A stretch of 64,000 bases of DNA from Mycobacterium sp. Aquia_213. Lineage in GTDB: Bacteria > Actinomycetota > Actinomycetes > Mycobacteriales > Mycobacteriaceae. Where the stretch lies: positions 4,898,001 to 4,962,000 of the forward strand of contig NZ_CP113116.1 of the NCBI RefSeq assembly GCF_026625985.1, in the 5' to 3' direction. Both the position numbers and the translations under genes were made by a program. Position 1 is the stretch's first letter. Every line of letters starts with the position of its first letter. Shown here piece after piece: positions 51,723 through 59,560 of this stretch. The notes beneath the pieces are model-generated. The model was not told the origin of the DNA and did no database searches. It saw nothing but the letters and a program-made list of their open reading frames with translations.

Positions 51723-51788
51723 CATGAGCGGCCCGGTGCGGTAAGCCCAAGCAGTCCAACAGGTTCGCCCGACGAAAGGACAGTGGCG

Positions 51789-52205
51789 ATGTTCACCGGC
51801 CCAATCGAGGATCGGCTCAAGATCCGCGAGCGATTCGACAGCTACAGCGACGCGGTCTGCAGGATCGCACTCGACGACTACGTGCGGTGCTGGACCGACG
51901 ACCCGATACGACTCGGGACGGGCGGCGAGTTCCGCGGCCTCGACCAGCTGCGCGCGCACTGGGACGGCATCTGGCGCGCGGTGGACACGATGGCGTTCGT
52001 CACCCAGATCGGCTCCATCGAGGTCAGCGGCCAGGATGCGCACGCTCGCTCGTATTGCCAAGAAATGCTGCGATTTCGAAACGGCCAGACACAGCAGCTC
52101 GTCGGCGCCTACACCGACGAGCTGAAGTGCATCGACGGCGACTGGCTGTTCAGCAAAAGGGCTTACCGCATCCACATCGCCGCGAATCCGCCGACCCCGC
52201 ACTGA
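51789..52205 (+). CDS. SnoaL/NTF2-like protein
   Basis: About 138 residues with the SnoaL/NTF2 pattern (RFDSYSDAVCRIALDDYVRCWTDDPIRLG, then a TDELKCIDGDWLFSKRAYRIHI end). Such small cone folds serve as isomerases, hydrolases or ligand-binding proteins. It follows the LLM oxidoreductase by 66 bases and may act with it. The ATG 51789 has an AAAGGA eight bases upstream; a GTG at 51783 is also possible. Confidence 0.75.
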   Translation: MFTGPIEDRLKIRERFDSYSDAVCRIALDDYVRCWTDDPIRLGTGGEFRGLDQLRAHWDGIWRAVDTMAFVTQIGSIEVSGQDAHARSYCQEMLRFRNGQTQQLVGAYTDELKCIDGDWLFSKRAYRIHIAANPPTPH

Positions 52206-52268
52206 CCGGCGCGCGCCGTACAGCGCGCACAGCCACCCACCTTGCCAACGCCAGAACCCGGTTACTAG

Positions 52269-52284
52269 GATATGCAAGTATCCG
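52269..52284. promoter_or_regulatory. Inverted repeat upstream of mmsA
   Basis: GGATA-N6-TATCC, a 5-base inverted repeat with 6-base centre, lies 34 bases before the mmsA start. It could be an operator for control of valine catabolism or a promoter part (TAGGAT). Weak evidence only. Confidence 0.3.
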
Positions 52285-52317
52285 CTTATCTACGCGAACG
52301 ACACCCAAGGGCACCCC

Positions 52318-53838
52318 ATGACCACACATATTCCGCACTTCATCGACGGGAAGCGCGTTGCCGGCCAGTCGACCCGCACGGCCGACGTCTTCAACCCCAG
52401 CACCGGTGAGGTGCAGGCACAAGTCCCGATGGCGTCGGCGGCCGACATCGACGCCGCGGTCGCCTCGGCGGTTGAGGCCCAAAAGGGCTGGGCCGCAACG
52501 AATCCACAGCGTCGCGCTCGGGTGATGATGAAGTTCATCGAGCTGGTCAACAAGAACATGGACGAGCTGGCCGAGCTGCTTTCCCTCGAGCACGGCAAGA
52601 CCGTTCCCGACGCGCAGGGTGACATTCAGCGCGGCATCGAGGTGATCGAGTTCGCCATCGGCATCCCGCACCTGCTCAAGGGCGAATACAGCGAGGGCGC
52701 CGGCCCGGGTATCGACGTCTACTCGCTACGTCAGCCCCTCGGCGTGGTCGCGGGCATCACCCCGTTCAACTTCCCGGCGATGATTCCGCTGTGGAAGGCC
52801 GGCCCCGCCCTGGCGTGCGGAAACGCATTCGTGCTCAAGCCAAGTGAGCGCGACCCGTCGGTGCCGGTGCGGCTGGCCGAACTGTTCCTCGAAGCCGGCC
52901 TGCCGCCCGGGGTGTTCCAGGTCGTGCACGGCGACAAGGAAGCCGTCGACGCGATCCTGCACCACCGGAACATCAAGGCGGTCGGCTTCGTCGGCAGCTC
53001 CGACATCGCCCACTACATCTACTCGACGGCCGCAGCCAACGACAAGCGGTCGCAGTGCTTCGGCGGCGCCAAGAACCACATGATCGTGATGCCCGACGCC
53101 GACCTCGACCAGGCCGTCGACGCGCTGATCGGCGCCGGATACGGCAGCGCCGGTGAGCGTTGCATGGCGATCAGCGTTGCGGTGCCCGTCGGCGAGCAGA
53201 CCGCGGATCGGTTGCGCGCCCGGCTGGTTGAGCGGATCAACCAGCTGCGCGTGGGACACAGCCTGGACCCCAAGGCCGACTACGGCCCGTTGGTCACCGA
53301 GGCCGCGCTGGCCCGGGTGCGCGACTACATCGATCAGGGTGTGGCTGCCGGAGCCGAAATCGTGATCGACGGCCGCGACCGGCGCAGCGACGACCTGACC
53401 TTCGGTGACGCCAACCTCGAAGGCGGCTTCTTCATCGGGCCAACCCTGTTCGACCACGTCACCACCGACATGTCGATCTACACCGACGAGATCTTCGGGC
53501 CGGTGTTGTGCATCGTGCGGGCCCACGACTACGAAGAGGCGTTGCGACTACCGTCCGAGCACGAATACGGCAACGGTGTCGCGGTCTTCACCCGCGACGG
53601 CGACGCCGCCCGCGATTTCGTGTCACGGGTGGAGGTCGGCATGGTCGGTGTCAACGTGCCGATCCCGGTCCCGGTGGCCTACCACACCTTCGGCGGCTGG
53701 AAGCGCTCCGGCTTCGGCGACCTCAACCAGCACGGGCCGGCGTCGATCCAGTTCTACACCAAGACCAAGACCGTGACGTCACGGTGGCCGTCCGGCATCA
53801 AGGACGGCGCCGAATTCGTCATCCCGACAATGGATTAG
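52318..53838 (+). CDS. mmsA: Methylmalonate-semialdehyde dehydrogenase (CoA-acylating)
   Basis: Oxidises methylmalonate semialdehyde to propionyl-CoA in valine and thymine breakdown. A 506-residue aldehyde-dehydrogenase fold: FVGSSDIAHYIY for cofactor binding, the catalytic Cys in GSAGERCMA (about 281-289) and the FTRDGDAAR / GGWKRSGFGDLNQHG end. Together with fadE9 and mmsB it forms the operon known from M. tuberculosis Rv0751c-Rv0753c. Confidence 0.96.
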   Translation: MTTHIPHFIDGKRVAGQSTRTADVFNPSTGEVQAQVPMASAADIDAAVASAVEAQKGWAATNPQRRARVMMKFIELVNKNMDELAELLSLEHGKTVPDAQGDIQRGIEVIEFAIGIPHLLKGEYSEGAGPGIDVYSLRQPLGVVAGITPFNFPAMIPLWKAGPALACGNAFVLKPSERDPSVPVRLAELFLEAGLPPGVFQVVHGDKEAVDAILHHRNIKAVGFVGSSDIAHYIYSTAAANDKRSQCFGGAKNHMIVMPDADLDQAVDALIGAGYGSAGERCMAISVAVPVGEQTADRLRARLVERINQLRVGHSLDPKADYGPLVTEAALARVRDYIDQGVAAGAEIVIDGRDRRSDDLTFGDANLEGGFFIGPTLFDHVTTDMSIYTDEIFGPVLCIVRAHDYEEALRLPSEHEYGNGVAVFTRDGDAARDFVSRVEVGMVGVNVPIPVPVAYHTFGGWKRSGFGDLNQHGPASIQFYTKTKTVTSRWPSGIKDGAEFVIPTMD

Positions 53839-53842
53839 GGCC

Positions 53843-55003
53843 ATGTTCGCCCTGAACGAAGACGAACGGGTCATCACCGAAACGGCGGCAGCGTTCGCCG
53901 CGAAACGCATTGCCCCGTTCGCCCTGGAATGGGAAGCGGCCCACCACTTCCCGACCGACGTGTTGCGCGAGGCCGCCGAACTCGGCATGGCGGCGATCTA
54001 TTGCCGCGATGACGTCGGCGGCAGCGGGCTGCGCCGCCTCGACGGGGTGCGGATCTTCGAGCAGTTGGCCATCGCCGATCCGACCACCGCCGCGTTCCTA
54101 TCCATCCACAACATGTGCGCGTGGATGATCGACAGCTTCGGCACCGACGAGCAGCGCAAGGAATGGATACCGCGGCTGGCGCCGATGGATGTCATCGCCA
54201 GCTACTGCCTGACCGAGCCCGGCGCCGGATCCGACGCCAGCGCATTGAGCACCCGTGCGGTCAAGCAGGGCGGCGACTATGTGCTCGACGGCGTCAAGCA
54301 GTTCATCTCCGGCGCGGGCGCTTCCGATGTCTACGTGGTGATGGCCCGCACCGGCGGCGAGGGACCCCGCGGGATTTCGGCCTTCATCATCGAAAAGGAC
54401 ACTCCGGGACTGAGTTTCGGCGCGCTCGAAGAGAAGATGGGCTGGCACGCTCAACCGACCGCACAGGTGATCCTGGAGGGAGTCCGGATCCCCGCCGATG
54501 CGATGCTGGGCGGTGCCGACGGCGAGGGCGCCGGTTTCGGCATCGCGATGAACGGCCTCAACGGCGGCCGGCTCAACATTGCGGCGTGCTCGCTCGGCGG
54601 CGCGCAGTCGGCGTTCGACAAGGCGGGGGCCTATGTGCGCGAGCGCCACGCGTTCGGCTCCGCACTGCTCGACGAGCCCACCATCCGCTTCACCCTGGCC
54701 GACATGGCGACCGGGCTGGAGACCTCGCGAATGATGTTGTGGCGGGCCGCAAGTGCGCTGGACAGCGGCGACCCCGACAAGGTCGAGCTGTGTGCGATGG
54801 CCAAACGCTATGTCACCGACACCTGCTTCGACGTCGCGGACAAGGCGCTGCAACTCCATGGGGGCTACGGCTATCTGCGCGAGTATGGTCTGGAAAAGAT
54901 CGTCCGCGATCTTCGGGTGCACCGAATCCTCGAGGGGACCAACGAAATCATGCGGGTGGTCATCGGCCGCGCGGAGGCGGGCCGATTTCGCGCTACCGCG
55001 TAG
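53843..55003 (+). CDS. fadE9: Isobutyryl-type acyl-CoA dehydrogenase
   Basis: A 386-residue acyl-CoA dehydrogenase. FAD-binding CLTEPGAGSDASALSTRA, catalytic Glu in the C-terminal ILEGTNEIMRVVIGR region, and ADKALQLHGGYGYLREYGLE. Next to mmsA and mmsB it most likely acts on isobutyryl-CoA in valine degradation. It starts five bases after the mmsA stop. Confidence 0.93.
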   Translation: MFALNEDERVITETAAAFAAKRIAPFALEWEAAHHFPTDVLREAAELGMAAIYCRDDVGGSGLRRLDGVRIFEQLAIADPTTAAFLSIHNMCAWMIDSFGTDEQRKEWIPRLAPMDVIASYCLTEPGAGSDASALSTRAVKQGGDYVLDGVKQFISGAGASDVYVVMARTGGEGPRGISAFIIEKDTPGLSFGALEEKMGWHAQPTAQVILEGVRIPADAMLGGADGEGAGFGIAMNGLNGGRLNIAACSLGGAQSAFDKAGAYVRERHAFGSALLDEPTIRFTLADMATGLETSRMMLWRAASALDSGDPDKVELCAMAKRYVTDTCFDVADKALQLHGGYGYLREYGLEKIVRDLRVHRILEGTNEIMRVVIGRAEAGRFRATA

Positions 55004-55013
55004 AAAGGCAGCA

Positions 55014-55883
55014 ATGACCTCGATCGCGTTTCTCGGGCTGGGGAACATGGGCGGGCCGATGTCGGCGAACCTGCGGAGCGCGGGCCACACCGTGCGCGGG
55101 TTCGACCCGGTGCCCACGGCGGCCGCAGCCGCGGCCGAAGGCGGCGTCGAGGTCTTCGACACCGCTGCCAACGCGGTGGCCGAGGCCGACGTGGTGATCA
55201 CGATGCTGCCCAACGGAGACATCGTCAAAGGCTGCTACGCGGAGGTGCTGCCGGTCGCGCGCGCCGGTGCGCTGTTCATCGACAGCTCCACGATCTCGGT
55301 CACCGACGCCCGCGAGGTGCACTCGCAGGCCCAGGCGCACGGAATTTCACAGCTGGACGCGCCGGTCTCGGGTGGGGTGAAGGGCGCCGTCGCCGGGACG
55401 CTGGCATTCATGGTCGGGGGCGACGAGTCCGCGGTGCAACGAGCACGGCCGGTGCTGGAACCCATGGCGGGCAAGATCATTCACTGTGGCGCCGCCGGGG
55501 CCGGCCAGGCCGCCAAGGTGTGCAACAACATGGTGCTGGCGGTGCAACAGATCGCGGTCGGCGAGGCGTTCGTACTGGCCGAGAAGCTCGGGCTGTCGGC
55601 GCAGTCGCTGTTCGACGTGATCACCGGTGCGACCGGCAACTGCTGGGCGGTGCACACCAATTGCCCGGTGCCGGGCCCGGTTCCGACCTCACCGGCCAAC
55701 AACGACTTCAAGCCCGGCTTCGCGACCGCGCTGATGAACAAGGACCTGGGACTGGCGATGGATGCGGTGTCGTCAACCGGCTCGGCCGCGCCGCTGGGCC
55801 GCCACGCCGCCGAGATCTACGCGAAGTTCGCCGCCGACCATGCCGACAAGGATTTCAGCGCGGTGATTGAGATGCTGCGCTAA
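55014..55883 (+). CDS. mmsB: 3-hydroxyisobutyrate dehydrogenase
   Basis: Oxidises 3-hydroxyisobutyrate to methylmalonate semialdehyde. A 289-residue protein with NAD motif FLGLGNMGGPMSANL, substrate motif DAPVSGGVKGA and the catalytic Lys in GQAAKVCNNM. The ATG at 55014 has GAAAGG seven bases before it. It completes the valine-degradation set. Confidence 0.95.
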   Translation: MTSIAFLGLGNMGGPMSANLRSAGHTVRGFDPVPTAAAAAAEGGVEVFDTAANAVAEADVVITMLPNGDIVKGCYAEVLPVARAGALFIDSSTISVTDAREVHSQAQAHGISQLDAPVSGGVKGAVAGTLAFMVGGDESAVQRARPVLEPMAGKIIHCGAAGAGQAAKVCNNMVLAVQQIAVGEAFVLAEKLGLSAQSLFDVITGATGNCWAVHTNCPVPGPVPTSPANNDFKPGFATALMNKDLGLAMDAVSSTGSAAPLGRHAAEIYAKFAADHADKDFSAVIEMLR

Positions 55884-55924
55884 GCCGTGCTTTCGCAATG
55901 CGGTTGTCTCCGAAGGAGCATTCG

Positions 55925-56293
55925 ATGATCGAAGTGCTGGACGACATGCCGGCGGGCGTGACCGGCGTCCGGGTATCGGGTCGGTTGAACGCTGAAGATC
56001 TGCGCAACTTCAAGCCCGCCATGGAAGAACTCGTGAAGGGCGACGAGATCAGGATCGTGGAGGTCATCGCCTCCGACTACGAGGGCTTCGGGCCCGGTGG
56101 CTTGGTCGAGGACCTGAAGCTGGGCCTGGGCGCCGTGTTCAAGCATCATTCGGCGTTCAAGCGAATCGCGGTCGTGTCCGACAAGGAGTGGGTCGGCCAT
56201 ACTCTGCACGCGCTGGCGTGGATGGTTCCGGGCGAGCTCGCCGTATTCGGGCTCGACGAACTCGAGCGCGCCAAACAGTGGGCCGCCGGCTAG
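55925..56293 (+). CDS. SpoIIAA-like (STAS/SEC14-fold) small protein
   Basis: A 122-residue protein of the SpoIIAA-like group: GVRVSGRLNAEDLRNFKPAMEEL, then EWVGHTLHALAWMVPGELAVFGLDELERAKQW. The ATG at 55925 follows AAGGAG; the frame runs 9 codons further upstream without a better site. The position recalls Rv0750 beside mmsB, though family identity to that gene was not tested. Stop overlaps the marR stop by 4 bases. Role unknown. Confidence 0.78.
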   Translation: MIEVLDDMPAGVTGVRVSGRLNAEDLRNFKPAMEELVKGDEIRIVEVIASDYEGFGPGGLVEDLKLGLGAVFKHHSAFKRIAVVSDKEWVGHTLHALAWMVPGELAVFGLDELERAKQWAAG

Positions 56294-56790
56294 AAGTCAC
56301 CGGCGTTGCGGCGCAGCGTTTCAATCGATTCGACCAGCGCCTGCGATTCGGCGGTTTCCATGCCGATATCGGCGAACACCTGCTCGTTGAGCGTGACGGT
56401 GGCGTCCTCGACCGTGGACCGGCCGAGTTCGGTGATCTGCACCAGCGTCGTGCGTCCATCGGTGGGGTGCGCGACCCGCTGAACCAGCCCGTCGGCCTCC
56501 AGCCGGCGGATCGCGTGGGTGACGCTGGTGACGTGAACCTGTAGCCGGTCGGACGCCTTGGTAATGGGCAATGCCCCGGTCCGGCTGAAGGCGAGCAGCC
56601 GCAGCAACTCGTAGCGGGAGAAACTCAAATCGTAGGGCCGCAGCGCCGTCTCCACCCGAGCCAGCAGGATCTGATGCGCACGCATCACCGAGGTCACCGC
56701 GACCATGCCCTGCGAGACATCCCCCCAGCCCGCACGCTCCCAGTTGCTGCGTGCCGCGGCGATCGGGTCGCGCTTCTTATCCGGGGCCAC
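56290..56790 (-). CDS. MarR-family transcriptional regulator
   Basis: A 166-residue winged-helix regulator. The DNA-binding part is about 55-125 (YELLRLLAFSRTGALPITKASDRLQVHVTSVTHAIRRLEADGLVQRVAHPTDGRTTLVQIT). It corresponds in length and order to Rv0737, next to rslA in M. tuberculosis; here the four-gene cluster separates the two. An inverted repeat lies directly upstream (56802-56813). Confidence 0.9.
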   Translation of the reverse strand: MAPDKKRDPIAAARSNWERAGWGDVSQGMVAVTSVMRAHQILLARVETALRPYDLSFSRYELLRLLAFSRTGALPITKASDRLQVHVTSVTHAIRRLEADGLVQRVAHPTDGRTTLVQITELGRSTVEDATVTLNEQVFADIGMETAESQALVESIETLRRNAGDF

Positions 56791-56801
56791 GCCTTTTCTT
56801 A

Positions 56802-56813
56802 CCGCACTTGCGG
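56802..56813. promoter_or_regulatory. Inverted repeat upstream of the MarR gene
   Basis: CCGCA-CT-TGCGG, within an AT-richer flank (CTTTT on the left, AAAAG on the right). It lies 12 bases before the marR GTG start and 36 bases after the aminotransferase stop. It may be the MarR operator or a short terminator for the cluster. Confidence 0.4.
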
Positions 56814-56848
56814 CAAAAGCGGGTCAACTGGCGCGATTCAGCGTGTGC

Positions 56849-57886
56849 TCACTTGCCGACCGCGGACAGCACCGCGAGAGTGGATGCGCGGCTGCCCACG
56901 GTAATCCGCGCGCCGCCGTCCGGATAGCAGCGCACCCGAAGCTCGCTGTCGGCGAACACCTCACTCCACTGCCGGCCCGGCGCACTCTTGGCCGGCAGGT
57001 ACATGAAGTTCGCGTGCGCGTCGGTCGTATATATCCCCAGCGCGGACAGGCGCATCCGGAGATACCGCCGCTCGGCGGTGATCATCCGGATCCGTTGCAG
57101 CAGTTCGTCTTCGGCATTGTAGGATGCCGTGACCGCGGGCAGGCTGGTCATCGCGATGCCGAACGGCAACTGGTGCGACCACATCGTCGCCGCCAGCTCG
57201 GGTGCCGCCACCCCATAGCCGATCCGCAGCCCGGCCAGCCCGTACGCCTTGGAAAACGTCCGCACCACCACCACATTGGGGAATCGCCGCGCCAGCGCCG
57301 AAACCTCGACCCGGTGTTCAGGTGCGGCGAATTCGATGTACGCCTCGTCGAGCAGCACGATGGTTTCGCGGCGCACGCGGCGCAGGAACCGGAACAGGTG
57401 CGACGTCGGCTCCAGCGTGCCGGTGGGGTTGTGCGGCCGGCACACCACCACGACGCGGGCACTCGCGGCCGCGGCCGCCAGCCGGTCGAGGTCGTTATGG
57501 CCGCCCTTGTCCAGCGGCACCGTCACCAAGTTCAGCCGAGCCATCTGCGCGATGATCGGGTAGCCGTCGAAGGTGGGTGTCGACGTGACCATCGTGTCGC
57601 CCGGAGCGGTCAGTGCCTGCAGGGTCTGCAGCACCACGCCCGTAGCGCCGGCGCCCAGCACCACCTGCTCCGAACCGACCCCGATGCGACTCGCGATCAC
57701 GTTGCGCAACCGCTCGGGCAGGAACTCCGGATACCGGTTGGCCGCATCGATGGACTTGACCAACACCGACCGCACCGCGGGCAGCGGAGGAAACGGATTC
57801 TCGTTGAGCGACAAGGCCAGTGGATCGATCCCGGGCGGGACCGAGTCATCGACCTCCGCGGTGGCGGAACTTGCGAGGGGTTGCAT
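56849..57886 (-). CDS. PLP aminotransferase (histidinol-phosphate aminotransferase-like)
   Basis: A 345-residue fold-I aminotransferase of the HisC type: PHNPTGTLEP, LLDEAYIEFA and the PLP lysine in RTFSKAYGLAGLRIGYG (K213). The ATG at 57886 overlaps the stop of the ketosynthase-like gene (TGATG). It is the last gene of the four-gene cluster; it probably aminates the keto product made by the other enzymes. A true HisC would sit in a his operon, so a dedicated biosynthetic role is more likely. Confidence 0.85.
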   Translation of the reverse strand: MQPLASSATAEVDDSVPPGIDPLALSLNENPFPPLPAVRSVLVKSIDAANRYPEFLPERLRNVIASRIGVGSEQVVLGAGATGVVLQTLQALTAPGDTMVTSTPTFDGYPIIAQMARLNLVTVPLDKGGHNDLDRLAAAAASARVVVVCRPHNPTGTLEPTSHLFRFLRRVRRETIVLLDEAYIEFAAPEHRVEVSALARRFPNVVVVRTFSKAYGLAGLRIGYGVAAPELAATMWSHQLPFGIAMTSLPAVTASYNAEDELLQRIRMITAERRYLRMRLSALGIYTTDAHANFMYLPAKSAPGRQWSEVFADSELRVRCYPDGGARITVGSRASTLAVLSAVGK

Positions 57887-58905
57887 CAGTCTCGCCCGCC
57901 CCAGCGCACCGCCGCCGCTCCGGCGAAGTCGCCGGCGTGCGCGAAACCCGCCATCAGCACCACGTCGCCGGACTTGAGCTGACCGTCGGATATCGCGCGA
58001 TCCAGATTGATCGGGATCCCGGCGCCGAACAGGTTGCCGCACTCCTCAAAGGTGTCCCGGTGGCGTTCCGGGGGCAGCTCGAGCGCCTCACGCCAGTTGC
58101 GCAGAAAAGCCCTATTCGGCTGGTTGGTGACCATCAGGTCGATGTCCTTGGTGGACAAGCCGATTCGATCGCAGACCGCGTACGCGACCTCGGGAACCTG
58201 TCGGTTGCCGCGGGCCAGCACCTTGGTGATCTTGCTTTCGGTGAAGCCGATGCTGCCCTCTCCGGGCCCTGCCCCCCACCACTTGCGCGGCGGGTCGAAG
58301 GAAAGCGTCATCTCCCCGGCGTATTCACCGAAGGTACGGCATTCGACATCCAGAATGGGCGACCGGTCGCTCACCGTGACCAGCCCGACCGCGGCGCCGT
58401 CACCGGGCACGGCAGACTGCGCCTTGCGGCGAATCGTCGGCTGGTCGAAGAATTGGCCGGCCGCGTTCTGCGCAATCGCGATCAGCGCGGTGTGCCCTTC
58501 CCCCGACGACAGCAGTTTGCGGGCCACGTTGAGCGCCAACACAAATGCCGCACAACCGCCGTTGTTCAGGTCCAGCACCCACGACGGTCGCAGACCCAGC
58601 CGGTGCGCGATGCCGCCGCCTTGCCCGTAGAACGCCATGTCGGGCACCTGCGTGTGGGTGATCAACACGTCGGCACCCTCGACGACGTCGTGGCCGTGCC
58701 GCTCGATCAGTCCCTGCACCGCGCGTTCGATCATGTCGATCGAACTCTCGTCCGGCGCAACGTGATGGCGAAACTTCGGGGCCCGAAACATCACGTTCTC
58801 ACGGAGCTCGTCGGATTCGGCGAACTGTGCGTAGTACTCGGCGGGGATCGGTTCGCCGGGCAGATAGGTGGAGATGTCGATCAGGCTGACGTTTGGTTTA
58901 CCCAT
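57886..58905 (-). CDS. 3-oxoacyl-ACP synthase III-like protein with altered active site
   Basis: A 339-residue thiolase-fold protein of the KAS III family. Catalytic Cys118 is in LNNGGCAAFV. The family's HQAN block reads NQPN (261-264), so the catalytic His is Asn; the final Asn is kept in CGNLFGAGIPI (N291). Without the His, decarboxylative condensation is unlikely, and an acyl-transfer or non-decarboxylating role is more plausible. Its start is 8 bases beyond the SRPBCC gene stop (58913), and its own stop overlaps the aminotransferase start. Confidence 0.85.
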   Translation of the reverse strand: MGKPNVSLIDISTYLPGEPIPAEYYAQFAESDELRENVMFRAPKFRHHVAPDESSIDMIERAVQGLIERHGHDVVEGADVLITHTQVPDMAFYGQGGGIAHRLGLRPSWVLDLNNGGCAAFVLALNVARKLLSSGEGHTALIAIAQNAAGQFFDQPTIRRKAQSAVPGDGAAVGLVTVSDRSPILDVECRTFGEYAGEMTLSFDPPRKWWGAGPGEGSIGFTESKITKVLARGNRQVPEVAYAVCDRIGLSTKDIDLMVTNQPNRAFLRNWREALELPPERHRDTFEECGNLFGAGIPINLDRAISDGQLKSGDVVLMAGFAHAGDFAGAAAVRWGGRD

Positions 58906-58912
58906 GGTTGGC

Positions 58913-59560
58913 TCATCTCATCCAGTCGGGGGTCACCGGCAGGCCATTGTGGTGCCGGTACTCGGCGATTGCCTTGAGGTTCTTCATTTCCAGCAGGTGG
59001 CCTGCGCCGAACATGTCCCAGAAGTCGCCGACCCATACCGGGCGCTGCGCCGGCGCGGTCTCCGGATACGGGTTGTGGTCGTAGAACGGGTGATGGCAAT
59101 TGGTCCACAGCACAACCGAACCGGGCTTGTCGAGGACCACCTGCGCGTCGATGACGCGCATCAGATAGATCATCCACAGGTGCTTGCCCTGATCCCACGC
59201 GCAGTGGTAGTCGACCGTTCGGGCCTGCTCGTTGGCGACGGTGCGCGTGTAGATCTCGGTCTCCGAGCCGAGCCGGTCGTAGGCCAGCCACAGGCCGGGC
59301 TCGTCGGTCGGGGTGAAGCCGCGCAGACTGTAGGTCCACTCTTCGAGGCTGCGAGTGTCGGACAGGTACTCGTAGAGCTCGTCGGGCGGGCAGTCGACGT
59401 AATCGTTGACGGTGCAGTATTCCCCGAAGACCTGGTCGTGCGGGTACACCGACCGCATCATGTCCATGATGATCGGAGTGGCCTGCTCCCTAGGGCTGGT
59501 TTCGATGCGAGTGACACCATCGATGAGGTCGGGGATATCTTCAAGCGCTGGCAGCGACAT
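58913..59560 (-). CDS. SRPBCC (START/polyketide-cyclase-like) protein
   Basis: A 215-residue protein with the SRPBCC start pattern (NDYVDCPPDELYEYLSDTRSLEEWTYSLRGFTPTDE) and a long His/Trp/Tyr-rich middle (LWTNCHHPFYDHNPYPE, VWVGDFWDMFGAGHLLEMKN). It has a hydrophobic ligand cavity by family. It could cyclise, dehydrate or carry the product of the neighbouring enzymes. It overlaps the 3' end of the ThDP gene by 20 bases. Confidence 0.75.
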   Translation of the reverse strand: MSLPALEDIPDLIDGVTRIETSPREQATPIIMDMMRSVYPHDQVFGEYCTVNDYVDCPPDELYEYLSDTRSLEEWTYSLRGFTPTDEPGLWLAYDRLGSETEIYTRTVANEQARTVDYHCAWDQGKHLWMIYLMRVIDAQVVLDKPGSVVLWTNCHHPFYDHNPYPETAPAQRPVWVGDFWDMFGAGHLLEMKNLKAIAEYRHHNGLPVTPDWMR

